This document shows, piece after piece, positions 38,578-50,757 of a stretch of 64,000 nt of DNA (position 1 is the first letter of the stretch; each line of letters opens with the position of its first letter). The notes beneath the pieces are model-generated. The model worked only from the letters and a program-made list of their open reading frames with translations. It was not told the DNA's origin and ran no database searches. The stretch lies in contig NC_049993.1 of the NCBI RefSeq assembly GCF_000003815.2, positions 8,891,173-8,955,172 on the forward strand, given 5' to 3'. This DNA comes from Branchiostoma floridae. Its lineage: Eukaryota > Chordata > Leptocardii > Amphioxiformes > Branchiostomatidae. The translations under genes and the position numbers were made by a program.

Positions 38578-40551
38578 AAGTGAGGATTTAAGTACAAAGT
38601 AACTTTCTTAAGGACACAACGTCAGGCTAGGAGCGTCAGAAATCGGCACGTGACCTGTCGATCTCGTTTCCACCAGCTAAAATACTCGGCTATTCGACTT
38701 AAGGTCATTCGAGGACTGAGTAATAGTAACGTAAACATTAAGACAGAATCACATCCAAACGGATAGAATCTCCGTCCGTTTCCTCCAAGGCTTGTGTCTC
38801 CCCTTCTTTAATCTCCTTCGTGCTCTTCAGACTCAATCAGTCGGTGATGAATTAACGTTCCTTCACGCCTGCCTGCTGCTGGTTTCACGGCAACTTATCG
38901 ACACAGACAATCGAGATAATGCACTAATGGAATGTCTCGCTCACTTCCATTCGTTTTACTTCTATCGGCTAAGCGTATAAATCTTGAGAAGGTCGTGTGG
39001 TGGTAGGAAACAGGGATAACAAAGGATCTTGGTGTAGACTTCCTGTATCTATTGTGTCCTTGGGGATGCTATTCAAAGATGATGTACATACATATCACAA
39101 CATGCTTCTATGGAAATCTTATCAAGATGACATAAGAAGTGAGGATGGACTTTATTCTGTACATGTTTTGTCAAGATGAGGAAGCCAGTGAAGCTTACAT
39201 AACCTGAACATCGATCATATCAAACACTTTTAACAAGAAATCTCTTGTTTCTCTCACAGTTTTAGTTGGTGCCATAAATTATGTTTTTATCAACCAAAGA
39301 ATAGACGCTTGAAATTTGTTTTTAAAACTTCAAAAGCTCTATAGTGTGCATCATTTTTTTTTATGATTCTTACCTCTCAATTTAGTAAACTGCTATAAAA
39401 TGCAAATACGTCTTCATGTTGGTATGGCATTACTGCACGATTCTATCATCATCAAGTCATATAGATATTCTTCTCAACCACTTAGAAGTAAGAGAATACG
39501 TAAGAGCCACAAACCGAGGAGATATGACTGATAGGATCACGAAGCTGATCTTGAGAAGACGTATAGTAATGTAAGTCAAGTTTTCCTTGGTTTGATAGTG
39601 GTCATTATCAGCCATTACATTCCGCGCCCTTCACCTTGGGAATCCATCAGTGGGTGGTTAACTGGGGAAAGCTGAAAAGACCGAAGTGTCTTACCATTAT
39701 CGACAAGAGTCCCGCTTTCTGAAATTGTCTATTTTTACCCTTATCAGACTCAGCACTAACGGGCCGTGTTTTACTCCAAGCTATATTCCAACACGAATCT
39801 ATCATTAACATTCATAAGGCCACGGCAAGTAAAGTTTATGGATGACATCAGGACGAACATTGTTTTTTGCTTGATGTCGAAAAAAGAGAAAAAGAGATTT
39901 TTGTAGTCTTCTAAAAATGGTAAACATGACAAGAAGTAAATAACGAAATTGGGAAAATATGTGCGATAGAAATTGGCATAATTACAGAAAGTCATAAGCT
40001 GTTGCATTAAGGTACAAGAATCTGACAGACATTGTGTCATAGAACCAAGGCAGATGTTGGGCCATAAAAGCTCATACTTTTTGTTTGAAAATGATTATTA
40101 ATGTACAAAAATTTAACTGTTATGACGCTTAAAGCTCAACATGTGGTCGTCGTACATTTACATATTATGTAGTTATAAAGACATGTTTACAACTCTATTA
40201 TCTACAAAATGTATTGTTGGTACCATGTGCACTACAAGCGTTAGATAAGGTAGAAATGTACCGGGGAAAATTGATTCATTACTTTATCTAAGAGCTAATT
40301 CATTGCGAAACAGCGTGAAGATATTAATGTGTAGCATCCTCGTCAAATATTTATAATTATAAAGCTTGCTCAGCACGTGCACATGCACGGGTAATCCCAA
40401 GCATCTATAATGATGATCCGTGAAACAACGATGGATGGTGCATGACGACAATGCAAATTTACCGCAGCCATCGCCGCACCCTCAAGCGAAAACTTCCATC
40501 ACGGTCTTAAGTAAGAAATGTTGTAGAAGTCTAAACATAAGTCATGATTGT

Positions 40552-40735
40552 CACCAGGCACGGTGGCCTGGTGATTAGTGTTGTTGACTAGGAACCTGGA
40601 GGCACGTAGTTTGAATCCCCAGTGACAGGTCCCAATGTTGTGTCCTTGGGCGGCTGCTTAGACAGTCAGACCTTGAGAATGGCCCTGAACACCAAGTTGC
40701 TCACTCGACTCAGGTGTAGATTTAGCAGTCAGGCG
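40552..40735 (+). mobile_element. tRNA-derived SINE, 5' fragment
   Basis: This is the same family as the copy at 38278, in the opposite orientation. It begins CACCAGGCACGGTGGCCTGG, with an intact-looking A-box (GTGGCCTGGTGATTAGTG) and a decayed B-box (AGTTTGAATCCC). The CACTCGACTCAGGTGT word matches the other copy's middle part. The typical 3' end is not visible, so the copy is truncated or diverged. Confidence 0.75.
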
Positions 40736-43700
40736 GTTCCTCGGATAGGATGTTGAATGGAGGTCACACGTTTGCGGAAAGCCACGCCCCAATCTCGTTA
40801 AGGAACCCACCACACTTATCGACATGTAAAGGTTTCTTCCCGATGCGATTTTGGGTTCCCCATGTGTTGCTCCATGACGTGGTTTACAAGCAACACACAA
40901 ACAAAACTACAAATAGAGACACTTTTCATCCCTCACTTGTCGACATACCAGGGTCTTTTGACTTACAACAAGAAGATATTCAGGAGCAAAAAACTGTAGA
41001 TAGTAAACGTACTTCAACAACTTTTGAATCGGTACTCTACTTAATATCTCGTGGTGAAATCAAACTGTCCACTTTCATAATATTTTGCTTAGCTTAAGCA
41101 TATTTGTGACAGGCAGAATGGCCAGTTGGATCAAATTGCTGTCTACCTGGATGCTTTTGGTTGCAATATTACGAGAGAGTTATAAGAAGCAACCTGAAAT
41201 TGATATTGCTTTTTTTTTACCTTTGCGTATAAAATACCCAATACTCTCTCCCAGACACACAGGTAATAAACATGTATATGTCCCTGGCAACTTCCTGCAT
41301 TTATTGATACAATCGTTCATTAGAAATACTTTAAATGAAGGTGCCTGGATCGGTTTACATGTGCATTAATGTTGCTAACGCGTAAAAATGCATAAATTGG
41401 TAATCTAACTATTGCTGCTATATCTTTTCCCACACGGCAAAGAAGTTAGTGACTAAGTAAGTATACAGCAGTGCGGTAGTCAATTACTTAAGGAACGACG
41501 GAAATGGTTCACCGTAGACTGAATCTAATAAGAAATAGTGAAGAAAGATGTCTTCTTGAAGAGGATGTAATTGCGAAGTGGCAATCTTTATTCATGTATT
41601 CTATCTCTTTTTGCAATGAACGGTTGTTGAATAGCAATCGTATTTATAAGGCCCTTCTGTTTCGTTGTAAAAAAGCAGTCAATTTCTAAATCTTACTAAG
41701 TTTTTCATTGGTAATAGTTTTCTAAGCAGAATGGAGAAAATACATTTACGAAACCTTATAAATGGAAAACATTCTCATGGGTTCTAAACATTCATAAGTG
41801 TTCATAAGAATGTTCAGTGCAAGTTTCCTGATGAAATGTTACAAGACAACGCGTGAGTAAAGATGCAATAGCTTTAAAAGCCTCATCACTCCTTCACTTA
41901 ATTCTGAAATGAGAAAGAGCGCTTGGAATGTCGACTTGCCTTCTTCAATCCTCGTAGCTAAGTTGTTGTTTTTTTACCTGATCTCACTGGAAAGATTGAT
42001 CATCGGCATTATACGTGTGTATCTTTGGAAACTCTTTACTGTAGGATTGTTGGCATAGTTTTCTCTTCTGCATGCCGAAAACATAAATCAGGTTGGTGGA
42101 AGATGGATCTTGACTCAGTTTCTTTCAATGTCGTCGAGAGCTAGAGTAGGTAAGAGGTGGTATCTTCGCAGATACTTCCGTGTACTAAACCGTGCTGGAT
42201 ATTCGAAAACTATAGCTAGCTTGAATAACCTGGATGAAAGTTGAAAATTGTGATTTTCAATGCAAACACATGGACTCAAATTTTTGACTGTCCGTTTCTT
42301 GCTGGAAATTACTGTTCAACCAAATTATTATTAATTACTGTTGATCTCAAATGGCTTAGACGAACTTTCAAGCTAAGCTTTATAATCTATAACCTCTATG
42401 ACCAGCGTGATTCATGGTTTAGTATTTGTTAGATGGATTGGCTTGAAAGTTTTGCCTATGATTGTCTTCCTATCTATTGTTAGCACATTTAATATCTTAC
42501 TATTATCTTTATTCAATTACTTTGATTCAAAATTGAGTTTTTATTTCATTTTGTATTTTTTTTACTTTGTTTTGTCATGGGATCCGTTGAAAATTAGCCC
42601 TACAATACTAAAGAAACTACCCATGTGTACACGAGATCAGTAAATTAATAAAATAAATAAGAAATTGAAATAGCATTTGTAAAATTTGAAATTCCTGTTT
42701 CCCATAACGTTAAGACCATCTATATGGTAGTAGACTGCCGCTCGCATCTACATTTTCTTCCGAAACCTTAGTTCCTTGGCCCCATCTCGACCCGTAGTTT
42801 TAGTAGGAGATGGGGAGTGCTGTATGAAATCTTTTATTGATACAGATCAGTCATGGCTAAAGTCACGGGAGAGAGTTCTACCGGCCTTAAAGCCCCCAAT
42901 TAAATGGTAAGTTCACCATGGCAAGACCTGCTGATAACCCGAGCCAAACCCTCCTTCAAGAGGTTAGCTTCCACCTATGGGCAAACGCAGCCGGAATATA
43001 CCCCGCGATGGCAATATAAATAACTTAGTGTCGAACCGATTGCAGGGGTTGGGGTCACTTTATAGCCTCTGGCGAACCGTTGCTCCACGTTTGGCAAACC
43101 TGGTTGTTTATATACTTTATTGAAGACTTCTAAATGAGGAGATCTAGTGGTTGTAAGGAGAGAATAGGGGAAGTGGGCCTGAGGGAATCGTTCTGTTTGA
43201 ATTGGTGGATACTTAGTTTTATTGTGTAAAATCCCAACCCAAGGTTACATACTACTCTAGAGTCCTTTGATAAATGGATAAGATGTTTAAAACACTCAGT
43301 GCATATATCCCATGGCTGCATTCAAACCATTAAAAAGAAGAACAAAAACTAAATGTATTGTCGATTCAAGTTATTACGCCACCATTATAAAACATCTTTA
43401 TGGCTTCTGGTTTGTTTTAGTTCATAAAAAAGCCTTGGTCTACAACTTGTTCTGTAACGGCAGATGTAAGTAGTTCTTCAAAGTGTGTTTGACTTGGGAC
43501 CTTTTACTCGACAACTTATTCAAAAACAAAGTATAATGATAAGCAAATCATGAATGCAAAAAGAAGATTTTAGTTATGCTTCTGAAGTCGATGTGAGATT
43601 TAAATCATATTTTTGTGCTGACCGTTTGTTTCCTTTGATAGGAAATCATGATCCTGATACTGTTCGAAAACTTACCAGTACCAGGCAATGTTTTATACAT

Positions 43701-43799
43701 TACGACGTGAAGAGCCGACGTCTGTGCCGCCTTAATAATTTGCTGATGGCTGATTTTAGCCCTTCGTGGCATTTGACATATTCAGAAAGCTATTTCGAA

Positions 43800-44830
43800 G
43801 ACTTTGCCAAGTCGTCCGTGTTGGTACAATCTAGCTGCTGTCACCGGCTTTAGTTCCGGTTCGGTAGGGACCAATACGAGTGCCGGTCCGGGCCGGCTCA
43901 GGAGCGCCTTTGTAGGCAGGTCAAGTTCGGCAGTAATTGCCTTGGCAGAATGCATGAAATTAAAGTGTGACGTACCGCGCCTTTTTACTGAACAATCAGG
44001 ACGCAACGGCGCGTTAGAGCTACTGCGGTTCACGTAAACGTACAGGACGGACAGAAGTGAAGTCTGTCAGAGCATCAGTCGGCACGTCTGACGGTCAGGC
44101 GCCGAGAATCATTGGCACTGCTCTGATGAGCGTGAGTTAAATCTGGCCCACTGATTTTCCACTGCGTGACCAGGCTGTGATTTCCTCATGGATTTTTTGC
44201 GTTTGAGAGCTGGATGGATCCATTTGCCTTCCGCCGAGGATGATCACTCAACTGCAGATTGCTCCTCCAATACCTGACAGGAAAGCCGAGGGAACTCCGC
44301 TGTAAAACCGGCGCTTCCTGCAAAGGTCTGTTCTCCAGACGACGGAGTGATCCCAAAATCATTTACACGAGTCGTCACGAAGAACTTTCCTGCTCAAGCC
44401 TCCCTGATGCGACCTGATAGCGGCTGCAGAAGCGGCGACCCCACCATTAGCGGGATGCGCCTGGCTCTCCCTGGCGGTTTATTGCGTGTTACAAACTGGG
44501 CGCGCACGTAAATGAACCCACACGAGGGACGGCCTGTACAAGACAGATTTTGCGGACTGTAAAACTCTCTGCTGTCTGTGATTTCCCCGGGGCTTTGCCA
44601 AGGTTACGTCTGACAAGCCCGTCTCCATTTTGAAGGCATGTACCGATATTAAAGGAGAAGATTGCTTGTCGCCTCTCCGCATCGTCTCACCGCTGTTCAT
44701 AACCTTCGCAAATTTCTTTTTCATCCCCGGCGGTTTCCGGGAGATGAGAATACTCTACCCATAGCTTTTCCGGAATTTCTATAGTCTATACCGTGTTCTC
44801 CATGGATTTTACAGACTATTACTGAGATCA
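43800..44830. other. GC-richer, ORF-poor block
   Basis: Composition is raised and CpG is frequent compared with neighbours, but no splice-bounded frame or domain is seen. Frames of about 80 codons on both strands overlap each other and look like chance. It may be regulatory DNA within the possible 5' intron of the IgSF gene. Confidence 0.25.
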
Positions 44831-45948
44831 CAGACAAACTCCTGGAAAATTAGAGACTTGTCTACGGCGTGTAGGAGAAAGCCTCCCGATTACGTGTGAT
44901 ATCGGTTGATACGTCGTAAAAACAAACCATCCCCTCGTCAATGAACATGTCTTTACATCTCCCCAATATTGGTCGCCAGTGTTAATAGACACCCGAACTA
45001 TCACACGCAAGGGTGAGATAGGTATTGCACGCGAGGAATCAATACATCCGCTGAGTTTGACATGTGCCTCTCCGCGGAGGTGGATCTGTTGGACTCTACA
45101 AACTGAAGTCAAGATGGCGTCATGCTGGGCTAAGACACTGTAAAGTACACAGAGTGCCGAGGGGGCAGTTGTAGCGTCATTCATGACTTCAGCTGAGGTA
45201 GATTTTGCTTTTAATTTGTATAGTCTACTTGCTGGTCTGTCTTTGAGCTTTAATTTGAAGTTCAGAGATAACATGAAGGCAATTCTGCACTGTGTATTCA
45301 TCGGCTTCGTGATCAGCATTAACTTCAAGCAGCCCTTTACCCAACCAACAACACACTACATTCACCAGTCTTTGCATATAGTATACACAAAATCAGTTGC
45401 CTACGTTTCATATCATTTTATACACATTTTCCCTGTGCTTGTCACAGTGGGTAGTGTAAAACCTATCTCTGAAAGAAACAGTTTATGCTGAGTGAGAAAA
45501 GACTCGTATTTTATTACCAAGGTTCGGGGGGATAACATTCAAGTACTTACACGTACATCTTCTAACTTATAATGTGCCCTTCTTTTCTTTACAATGCTGC
45601 AATGACAGAAAAGTTACTCCTCTATTCCTGCTGTGATTTGAATTGTGTTTTGATTGTTGGGAGGAAAACACAGGCGACATTATCGGCAGGAGGGAGCAGC
45701 TTTTAGCGTTACCATCAGAGACTTGAGTTAGAGTTAGAGTGCAATCTTTAACATTGGAGAGTGTACTTGTTTGACAAGTATTGCTACATGTTTGCTCCCA
45801 CATAATCTAAACGGCCCCTTTCAGGGAAAAGGTTTTCGAAATGCCGTTTCTTTTTATCAAAAGCAAAATATCGACTCGCATATTTTTCTGTTTCTTTCTA
45901 TTTCTCTTATTGTTATTATATAAAGTTTTGCATTTAAAGTTTCATTAG

Positions 45949-45973
45949 CCCCCCCCCCCCCCCAAAAAAAAAA
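45949..45973. repeat. C-run joined to A-run
   Basis: About 15 C residues are followed directly by about 10 A residues. It is low-complexity and length-unstable, and it has no other context. Confidence 0.95.
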
Positions 45974-48689
45974 CCAAGACGTAACAAACCATTCTTGGTT
46001 GTTCTGAACCCTCTTTGTAGACCTCACTCGCGCTCATCCGACGTAGAAATTGAAAAGCTATAATCATGTGGAGACGAGAAATTCGTATTTCAAGGTTAAA
46101 TGCCTCTTCTTCAGTCCAAGACTGATTGCCGCCCAACGGCTAATTTTCAAGATAGTTTTCCGCTAACAAATCAAAGTCTCCTTAAGAGCGCAAGCTCCGT
46201 CGTCTTTTGCCAGGTATACATCAGCATCGGCGAGTCTTAAGTTAACACCATGATAGGTGACCCCGAAACTGGGATGCAATTTCCCCTTTCAACAGTGAAC
46301 GTATCAAGGAGTGCTAATTCTTCCTTACACTCCAAACCTCTTCTCCTATCTTCCCCAAGGGCAGAATTTAGACGGGCGGATATCAAAAGCTTTTTCTAGG
46401 TCAAGAAGTCATGCTGGGTAAAATCACAACGTTTGACGAACTGTCCGGAATGCAGGCCGCCTTGTGTATTACCTTTGTGAATTGCGTCAGCCCATTTTGC
46501 GAACCGTATATTGCCCCAAAATAAATGAAATGCAACGAGAACGTAATCAGATACAAAAGTATATGATTACGTACTAGTCAAAGCTACATCAATGAACATT
46601 GAGTCGGCGGAGGGAAAAACGAGATCCGGGACTTCAAAACGAAAGCCCTAGAGGCCACTGGTTCTATTGGCGGAAGGCTCAGAGAGCCCGCAATGATGCA
46701 AGGCAACTGTGCAGTACAGAGAGATGACAATCATCTCATCCATTATTGTCCTGGCGAATCCATCCCCTATGGCGGTTTTCAGCGGTGGACAACAGTCTTG
46801 CTGCTATTTTCGGTTTCACGGCAATTGGAGACCTACGTCTGATCACTAGCTGCCGTGCATTCCGAACGCATGGCTTGGTTCTCATTTGCCACCGACATCC
46901 TACAACATTTCCGCATCCTGAGGGTTCAAAGCTTACACAGACGTCTTTGAAAGCACCTCTAAGATGAAGTGATGGGTTGGTTTAAGCAAGCTCTGAGTTT
47001 TCACCCATCAACAGTGCATGATAGTAACGCTGTTGTTTTAAACAATATCAGAATAGATGAGGTGTTTTTAATATTAAGCTTTCCGGAAAGCATAGTGGAC
47101 CGTACTTCATTTGGTTATCTATGAGTGAGAGCTTGTTTGTGTGTGCATATGTATTCTGTGTGATGGTATTCTGCATTAACAGAGTCAACCTCCGGAATCA
47201 CTCAGTCTCCTTCAGCTCTCTGACCCAAAACTTGAGACCTTTCGAACATGTGACGTCAGCAAAGGGTCAAAGGCTGCAAGTCGATGTTGGACCCTCCCAC
47301 ATTTGCCTCGGCATATCTGTGTGACGGAATGTGCACCTTTGCTTCTTTGAAGCCACGTGGTTTTACATGCAGGCCAGTAGGTTTCCAAAGTTGGATTTGG
47401 CAACATCCCTGTCACTTTGACGACTGTAACTTTGCGTACACTTCAAACTTGGTGGAAACGGCTAGCGTTGATTTACAATAACGACCCAGTGATTGAATTT
47501 CCGGCTGACGTACCAGGCAATCTACTTTAACAACGGATGTACGGAGGACTCAAGTGCAAATGGGGAACTTGAGGCGAAACGCTGCAATCTGATTTGGAGG
47601 TAGCTAAGCTGGCTTCCATCTTTTCTTATCAAAGGCCCACCAGCGGCGGGCGTCGTCTCTAATCGGTGATGAAATCAAATAGGTTTTCCTCAGCCACTCT
47701 TAAGTGCTGTTACCAGCAGCAGTGCGTATCCCGTCTTCTATCAGGGACGGAAAAGTGGGGCTTTCCCTGTCAAGACCACCCGTCTACACCTTAAGTGTTT
47801 CGCCTACCACCTAAGATCTCCATAAGAACATGTCACCAAGTGGATGTCACTGAATGGAATTCGAAACAGGGAACTCGAACGTCAGCAACTTTTTTTTGCG
47901 TAACAGTCAAGCATTAAAACTTAGATCGATAATTCTGTGATTTCTGTGGTGAAGATCTTGTAAAAACTGCTTGGGTAAGTATTAAGCACTGTTCATGAGT
48001 TTTAATCGTTGTGTTTTTTTCGCGTTGGACATGGCATGTAGCCATGTATTCCATTCGTTATCACTATTTTTAGTTTAAATTCTCGCTTAAATTTGGTTAC
48101 ATTTGGAAAATCAAAGTGGTAATTTAAGTATTGTTACCGGCACAATATCCTTTATCTGTAGAAAAAATGCCCGGATCCCCTGGACCAATGGTATTCTGAC
48201 TTTAAGTGTTGGTGTCGCTTGCAAGATGTCATCAGCTATTAATTATAGTTTCATTAGAGCTTCAACCAATAGTAATGGAATGCTGTATGCTAATTCCCTC
48301 TGTTGTAACCTGCTTTGTTCTTATATCACTGTCGATCTTAACCTAATTCATCAGATATCAGTTGCTGATTGACAGATAAATACCGTACCAGGAATGATTT
48401 TGCTGATTAAGAAAGAACGCATTTTCAGTATCTTGAGTAAGTGAAAGAAGCGCATCAAACTAAGCTACTAGGTAAATGCCCTTACAGCTCAAAATAATTG
48501 GTATGTACCCTTCCTATCATTTAGATAACGCAGTTATAATTGTTCGGGGACTTCTATTTAATTATTCCCTTTTCTAAGATTAAACACAAAATCTGCAAAT
48601 CTGTCCCTGCAATTCAAGAAGACACATTTTTACTGATTGAATGTACAGAAAATAATGCCCTTCATATAATCTGTAAGCTATTGTAAAGC

Positions 48690-49026
48690 TAGGTGGCAAG
48701 ACCGATGTCAGCGGTCCCTTCGATACCAGGTAGCTTTATTTGCATAAGAAGTTATGGAGAATGATATATGTTTGGTACCAGGCTATGTCAGCGGGCCCTT
48801 TGATACCAGGTAGCTTTATTCGCATATAAAAGGATTAGGAGAATGAAAGTTTTGGGTACCAGGCTATGTCAGCGGTCCCTTTGATACCAGGTAGCTTTAT
48901 TTGCATACAAGAGGACGTGGAGAAGAATAGGGTTGGGTACCAGGCCCTGTCAGCGGCCCTTCGATGCCAGGTAGCTTTATTTGCATAAGAGGACGAAGAG
49001 AATAATCGGTTTAGGTACCAGGCTAT
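48690..49026. repeat. Minisatellite of about 80-bp units, each with an octamer-like motif
   Basis: At least four tandem units share GGTACCAGGCTATGTCAGCG, CCCTT-GATACCAGGTAGC and TTTATTTGCAT. The GGTACCA word recurs at 48774, 48855, 48936 and 49014, giving periods of 81, 81 and 78. ATTTGCAT, the POU-factor octamer, is exact at 48738, 48899 and 48979 and changed to ATTCGCAT at 48818. Unit divergence is modest. A - strand frame reads through the array but reflects only the repeat. Confidence 0.9.
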
Positions 49027-50672
49027 GCACAGCCGGACAGCGGCATTTCCCTCACGTCTGGTGCCTGAGTTATGTGGAGGCTGCCGGCTGCAGCACACAG
49101 ACACGCCCTGAGGTGATGCTGGGCGTAGTTTGATTTTAATGGCCTCCATTCCTCACAGCAGTTACATCACTCAGACCTGGACATCTTGTCTCAGCCGAGG
49201 TGTCTGCCTGACCCACGCCGTGTCTTATCAAGGCTGTTCCTACCATTAACGTCGCAGTATTCTATAGAAATGTAATCCAGGCGCAAGAGAAGGAAAGGAC
49301 GGTTGTAGCCTCGGGTGTGTATAAACCTGTGAAGAATTATCCAATCTGAGAGTTCTGTATGAGGCGCGCAGAAAACTAGGACAGAGAGGATTTGGGCCAT
49401 GTTTTCATCCGCTTTGTAAGCCATATCTCGGAACACCGCCGTTTCTTCCCCGCGTTGATATTAAATTAGCCTTTTCTGTGCTCACCCTGGGAGTCCAACA
49501 ACTGCTTGCGCTTTTCAATAATGTATAGTATAGGTAGGTATATGTATAATGTGGTTCGCCCAATTTCCGCAATAAATCATTTTTATGTGAACATAATTAA
49601 AATTATGAATTAGTTCAACAGAGATTCTTTTGCCTTAAGGGTTGATGAGACGAAATAAGTTTGATAAAATCTGTTAACTTTATTTTCCAATTACAGTTAT
49701 GCTTTTACCAGATGTTACTGAATATGGGACGTCATATGTACATACGGTGCAAAACCATTAGGGTAAATTTTAAAGATGGTAATGTTAACACATACATATG
49801 TATATGTCACTTAAGTAATACTTAATCTAACCTCACTTCTGCCATATTGATAAAAGAATTCAGAAGTCCAGATCTCTATGTCGTTGAAATATCACTCTTT
49901 TCTTTTTTCAAAATTAATACCCTGCCTCCAAATTCATTTCCAAAGAATGCCATACATCTTAATACGTTGCAATTTTACTATATGTATAATTAATGTTGTG
50001 GTTATTAATGGAATAAGGTACAAGTTTTTCGATCATTCTACGTAAAATTTCACCCCCACAGACATCTGAGATAGTATATTCCACTTTGCCCAATACTTCC
50101 CGTGATTCTGCGCCGCGTAACGGTTTACATTTTGAACCCACCCTCGACTCTGATTGGTCACGGGAAGGACATGCCTGCTGGTGCCAAAAGATGTTTCACT
50201 TTAATCTTGGATTGGGTTTGATTCGCTGTATATCCAGGAATGCCGGTCCAATCAAGGGTAATTTCGCGCACAAGAGACAGTTTGACAGCGGCCGGTGCGA
50301 CATCCTGAATGATTTATACCTCTCTCAAAGCGATAAACAGCTCGGCAAGCGATCATTGGAATCAAAATGGCGTGCGCATGAATTGCCCGCGATGAGAACA
50401 CTCCAGTTAGTAATTCTATTACTGCTCGGTGACTTGATGGCATTTCATTTTCGACTGCATCGGCGTAGGAGTTTGACTTTCCGCTCTTCAAACCGAGATT
50501 TCGTGTCATTTGCTAGCGGGAATGAGTGCTGGGCGGGCACATTTTTTACCCACCGAGAGTGAATTGAATTAGTGGCGGGACCTGCAGATCAATGGTGGGG
50601 AACACAAATTGCGTGTGACCGTGGTGAAAGTCAGAGCGACGCGGTGACCTTGTACGTGTGTTTCCCCTGCAG

Positions 50673-50757
50673 GTGAGGTGGCCGGTGGGCCCGGAGATGG
50701 ATCCTCGGCTCAACATCACCACTGTCGGGCTGGCCTTAGTCCACATCCTGTCGTACG
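50673..50757 (+). CDS. IgSF gene, first coding exon: 5' UTR end and signal peptide
   Basis: An acceptor (GTTTCCCCTGCAG) precedes 24 untranslated bases. The ATG at 50697 follows, in the good context CGGAGATGG, and the exon closes at 50757 with a strong donor (GTGAGT). Coding is 61 bases, leaving phase 1. The first 20 residues, MDPRLNITTVGLALVHILSY, form a short polar start and a hydrophobic core (about residues 10-18). This fits a cleavable signal peptide, with cleavage probably close to the exon junction. An intron directly after the signal peptide in phase 1 is the usual layout of immunoglobulin-superfamily genes, and the next two exons match it. The acceptor in front means that at least one further 5' non-coding exon lies upstream. 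The link to the exon 8.6 kb downstream rests on phase, order and strand; no transcript evidence is available. Confidence 0.75.

Larger units (their letters stand above)
35225..50672. other. Long non-coding stretch upstream of the IgSF start exon
   Basis: No exon is supported. The stretch holds a Harbinger-like MITE (37598), two SINEs (38278 and 40552), a C/A homopolymer (45949) and the octamer minisatellite (48690). A short direct duplication of CATCTAAATGGTGAATATGG lies at about 36003-36053. GC-richer, ORF-poor patches occur at about 36200-36670, 43800-44830, 46570-47000 and 49030-49500. The longest frame on either strand (166 codons, 44828-45328, - strand) has no recognisable domain. Confidence 0.45.

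Noticed and set aside
44828-45328. 166-codon open frame on the - strand
   Set aside because: The longest open stretch apart from frames that run through low-complexity sequence, but it has no domain, no coding-like composition and no splice borders. It is within chance expectation for 64 kb on six frames.
48690-49026. CRISPR-like array
   Set aside because: The whole 80-bp unit is repeated, including what would be spacers, and the genome is animal. It is a minisatellite.
50086-50562. 158-codon + frame just upstream of the IgSF start exon
   Set aside because: It ends before the acceptor at 50672, has no domain, and its composition looks random. Only the short hydrophobic start at 50392 was kept, as a low-interest finding.
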